64,000 bases of DNA from an uncultured Sutterella sp. GTDB taxonomy: Bacteria; Pseudomonadota; Gammaproteobacteria; Burkholderiales; Burkholderiaceae_F. The translations under genes were made by a program, and so were the position numbers. The DNA lies in assembly GCA_958347955.1 (NCBI GenBank), contig CATVXH010000010.1, positions 1 to 64,000 on the forward strand. The letters run 5' to 3'. The notes below the pieces were generated by a model that did not search any database, had not been told where the DNA came from, and saw only the letters and a program-made list of their open reading frames with translations. Each line of letters opens with the position of its first letter. The first letter of the stretch is position 1. Below, one piece after another: positions 62,723 to 64,000 of the stretch.

Positions 62723-64000
62723 TTATTTAGTAAACGGATTATCAAGCATGATGGTTTGCGAGCGATCGGGACCGGTCGAAACCACCGCGATCGGGCAACC
62801 GGCGACCTCCGACAAACGCTGCAGATAACGCTTAGCCGTCTCGGGCAAGTCTTCCCAGCGGGTAACGCCAAAGGTGCTTTCCTTCCAACCAGGGAAGTCT
62901 TCATAAATGACTTCGCATTGTGCGCAAGCTTCGGCGCCATATGGCATCACTTCCACTTCTTCGCCCTGGTATTTGTAGCCGACACCCAAACGAACGGTAT
63001 CCAATCCATCCAACACATCGAGCTTCATAACAGCCAAACCGCGCAAACCGTTAATCTGCACGGCACGGCGCATCGCAGCGCCGTCAAACCAACCGCAACG
63101 GCGCGGACGTCCGGTCACCGCTCCGTACTCGTAACCCTTGTCACGCAAGTGCTGACCGATCTCGTTATTGAGTTCGGTCGGGAAAGGACCTTCACCCACG
63201 CGAGTGCAATACGCCTTGGTGATACCCAAAACATAATCGATTCTGTGGGCTCCGACCCCGGCGCCGGAACAAACAGCGCCGGCGACCGTATTCGAACTTG
63301 TCACGTACGGATAGGTGCCGTGATCAATATCAAGCATGGAACCTTGAGCGCCTTCAAACAGGAACGACTTGCCTTCATCCATAAGCTTATTGATGGTGTA
63401 GGACACATCGGTGAGCATGGGCTTGATTCGAGGCGCATAGGCGAGCGTCTCATCGATCACTTTGTTGATGTCAAGCGGTTGAGCGCCGAGCAGTTGAGTC
63501 AACTCGAAATTGTGATACTCCATCACATCGCGCACACGCTCAATGAAAAACTTTTCATTAAAAAGGTCCGCCACTCGAACACCGCGTCGAGCCACCTTGT
63601 CTTCATAGGTCGGACCGATGCCGCGACCGGTCGTGCCGATTTTCTTGGCTCCGGCGGCGGCTTCACGGGCGTGATCCAAAGCGACGTGATACGGCATCAC
63701 CAAAGGAGCGTTGCCGGAAACACGGATCCGGTGCTCGGCCTCGCAGCCGTGATCGCGCAACTGTTCGATTTCACCGAAAAAGGCCTCAGGACAGAACACG
63801 ATGCCGTTGCCAAGATAGCAGGTCATCGTCGGGTGCATGATGCCAGACGGAATCAATCGAAGAATTGTTTTATGTCCATTGATCACTAAAGTGTGACCGG
63901 CGTTGTGACCGCCGTTGAAACGCACCACACCGTCAACTTTTTCTGTGAGCCAGTCAACAATCTTGCCTTTACCTTCGTCACCCCATTGAGCGCCGACCAC
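62723..64000 (-). CDS. purA: Adenylosuccinate synthetase (5' end outside the window)
   Basis: 425 residues are visible; the frame is open at the right edge and only a few N-terminal residues are missing compared with the usual ~430. The P-loop VGAQWGDEGKGKIVD, FNGGHNAGHTL, the catalytic-loop region IGTTGRGIGPTYEDK and FEGAQGSMLDIDHGTYPYVTSSN are intact. It joins aspartate to IMP using GTP, the first committed step to AMP. It is upstream of the phosphoribosyltransferase. Confidence 0.97.
   Translation of the reverse strand: MVGAQWGDEGKGKIVDWLTEKVDGVVRFNGGHNAGHTLVINGHKTILRLIPSGIMHPTMTCYLGNGIVFCPEAFFGEIEQLRDHGCEAEHRIRVSGNAPLVMPYHVALDHAREAAAGAKKIGTTGRGIGPTYEDKVARRGVRVADLFNEKFFIERVRDVMEYHNFELTQLLGAQPLDINKVIDETLAYAPRIKPMLTDVSYTINKLMDEGKSFLFEGAQGSMLDIDHGTYPYVTSSNTVAGAVCSGAGVGAHRIDYVLGITKAYCTRVGEGPFPTELNNEIGQHLRDKGYEYGAVTGRPRRCGWFDGAAMRRAVQINGLRGLAVMKLDVLDGLDTVRLGVGYKYQGEEVEVMPYGAEACAQCEVIYEDFPGWKESTFGVTRWEDLPETAKRYLQRLSEVAGCPIAVVSTGPDRSQTIMLDNPFTK

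Overview
The window looks like a chromosomal segment of a Gram-negative betaproteobacterium, most likely Burkholderiales and perhaps a Sutterella/Parasutterella-type gut organism. This rests on gene order (rpsB-tsf-pyrH-frr-uppS-cdsA-dxr-rseP-bamA-ompH-lpxD-fabZ-lpxA-lpxB-rnhB, smc-zipA-ligA, purA next to a phosphoribosyltransferase), moderate GC, lipid A and BAM genes, and a classical autotransporter. The species assignment is inference. No phage, insertion sequence, CRISPR array or rRNA operon was seen.

Bases 1-11.7 kb hold the right-hand part of an aryl-polyene (APE) type pigment cluster, all on the + strand and mostly joined by 4-base ATGA or similar overlaps. In order: an AMP-ligase fused to a hotdog dehydratase, a family 2 glycosyltransferase, an LpxL-like acyltransferase, a LolA-like carrier, an MMPL exporter, a DUF3261-type lipoprotein, ketosynthase (apeO position), dehydratase (apeP), ketoreductase (apeQ), ketosynthase (apeR), an Sfp-type phosphopantetheinyl transferase and an O-methyltransferase-like protein. 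The ACPs and chain-length factor expected for such a system would lie left of the window. Together these genes would activate an aryl acid, extend it as a polyene on ACPs, modify it and deliver it to the outer membrane.

Bases 11.7-32 kb are a patchwork of small lipoproteins, membrane proteins and housekeeping genes: a possible structured RNA, a Sel1-repeat protein, rlmB-rnr, tRNA-Leu(CAG), two EamA transporters, an aromatic aminotransferase, an autotransporter whose start region carries a C8 tract, prmB-yheS, and an LTA-synthase-like phosphoglycerol transferase beside a membrane-only paralogue. The autotransporter and the LTA-synthase pair are the most accessory-looking parts outside the APE cluster.

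Bases 31-47.7 kb are one long minus-strand run starting at rpsB: translation (rpsB, tsf, frr), UMP kinase, isoprenoid/phospholipid precursors (uppS, dxr, cdsA), envelope protease rseP, outer-membrane assembly (bamA, ompH), lipid A (lpxD, fabZ, lpxA, lpxB), rnhB, a SPOUT methyltransferase, a DUF1178 gene and two unknown genes. Map is divergent from rpsB; fabF sits inverted between map and glnD.

Bases 52.8-64 kb are again minus-strand housekeeping: a PepSY-like periplasmic protein, an MTA/MTI phosphorylase, ligA, zipA, smc, a TRIC-family membrane protein, a phosphoribosyltransferase and purA (cut by the window edge).

The observations most worth following up are the homopolymeric C8 tract that puts the best autotransporter start codon out of frame (possible phase variation), the composition break inside that gene, the ligase-dehydratase fusion in the APE cluster, the membrane-only LTA-synthase paralogue, and the hairpin-rich stretch ending in a terminator at 11.7-12.0 kb.
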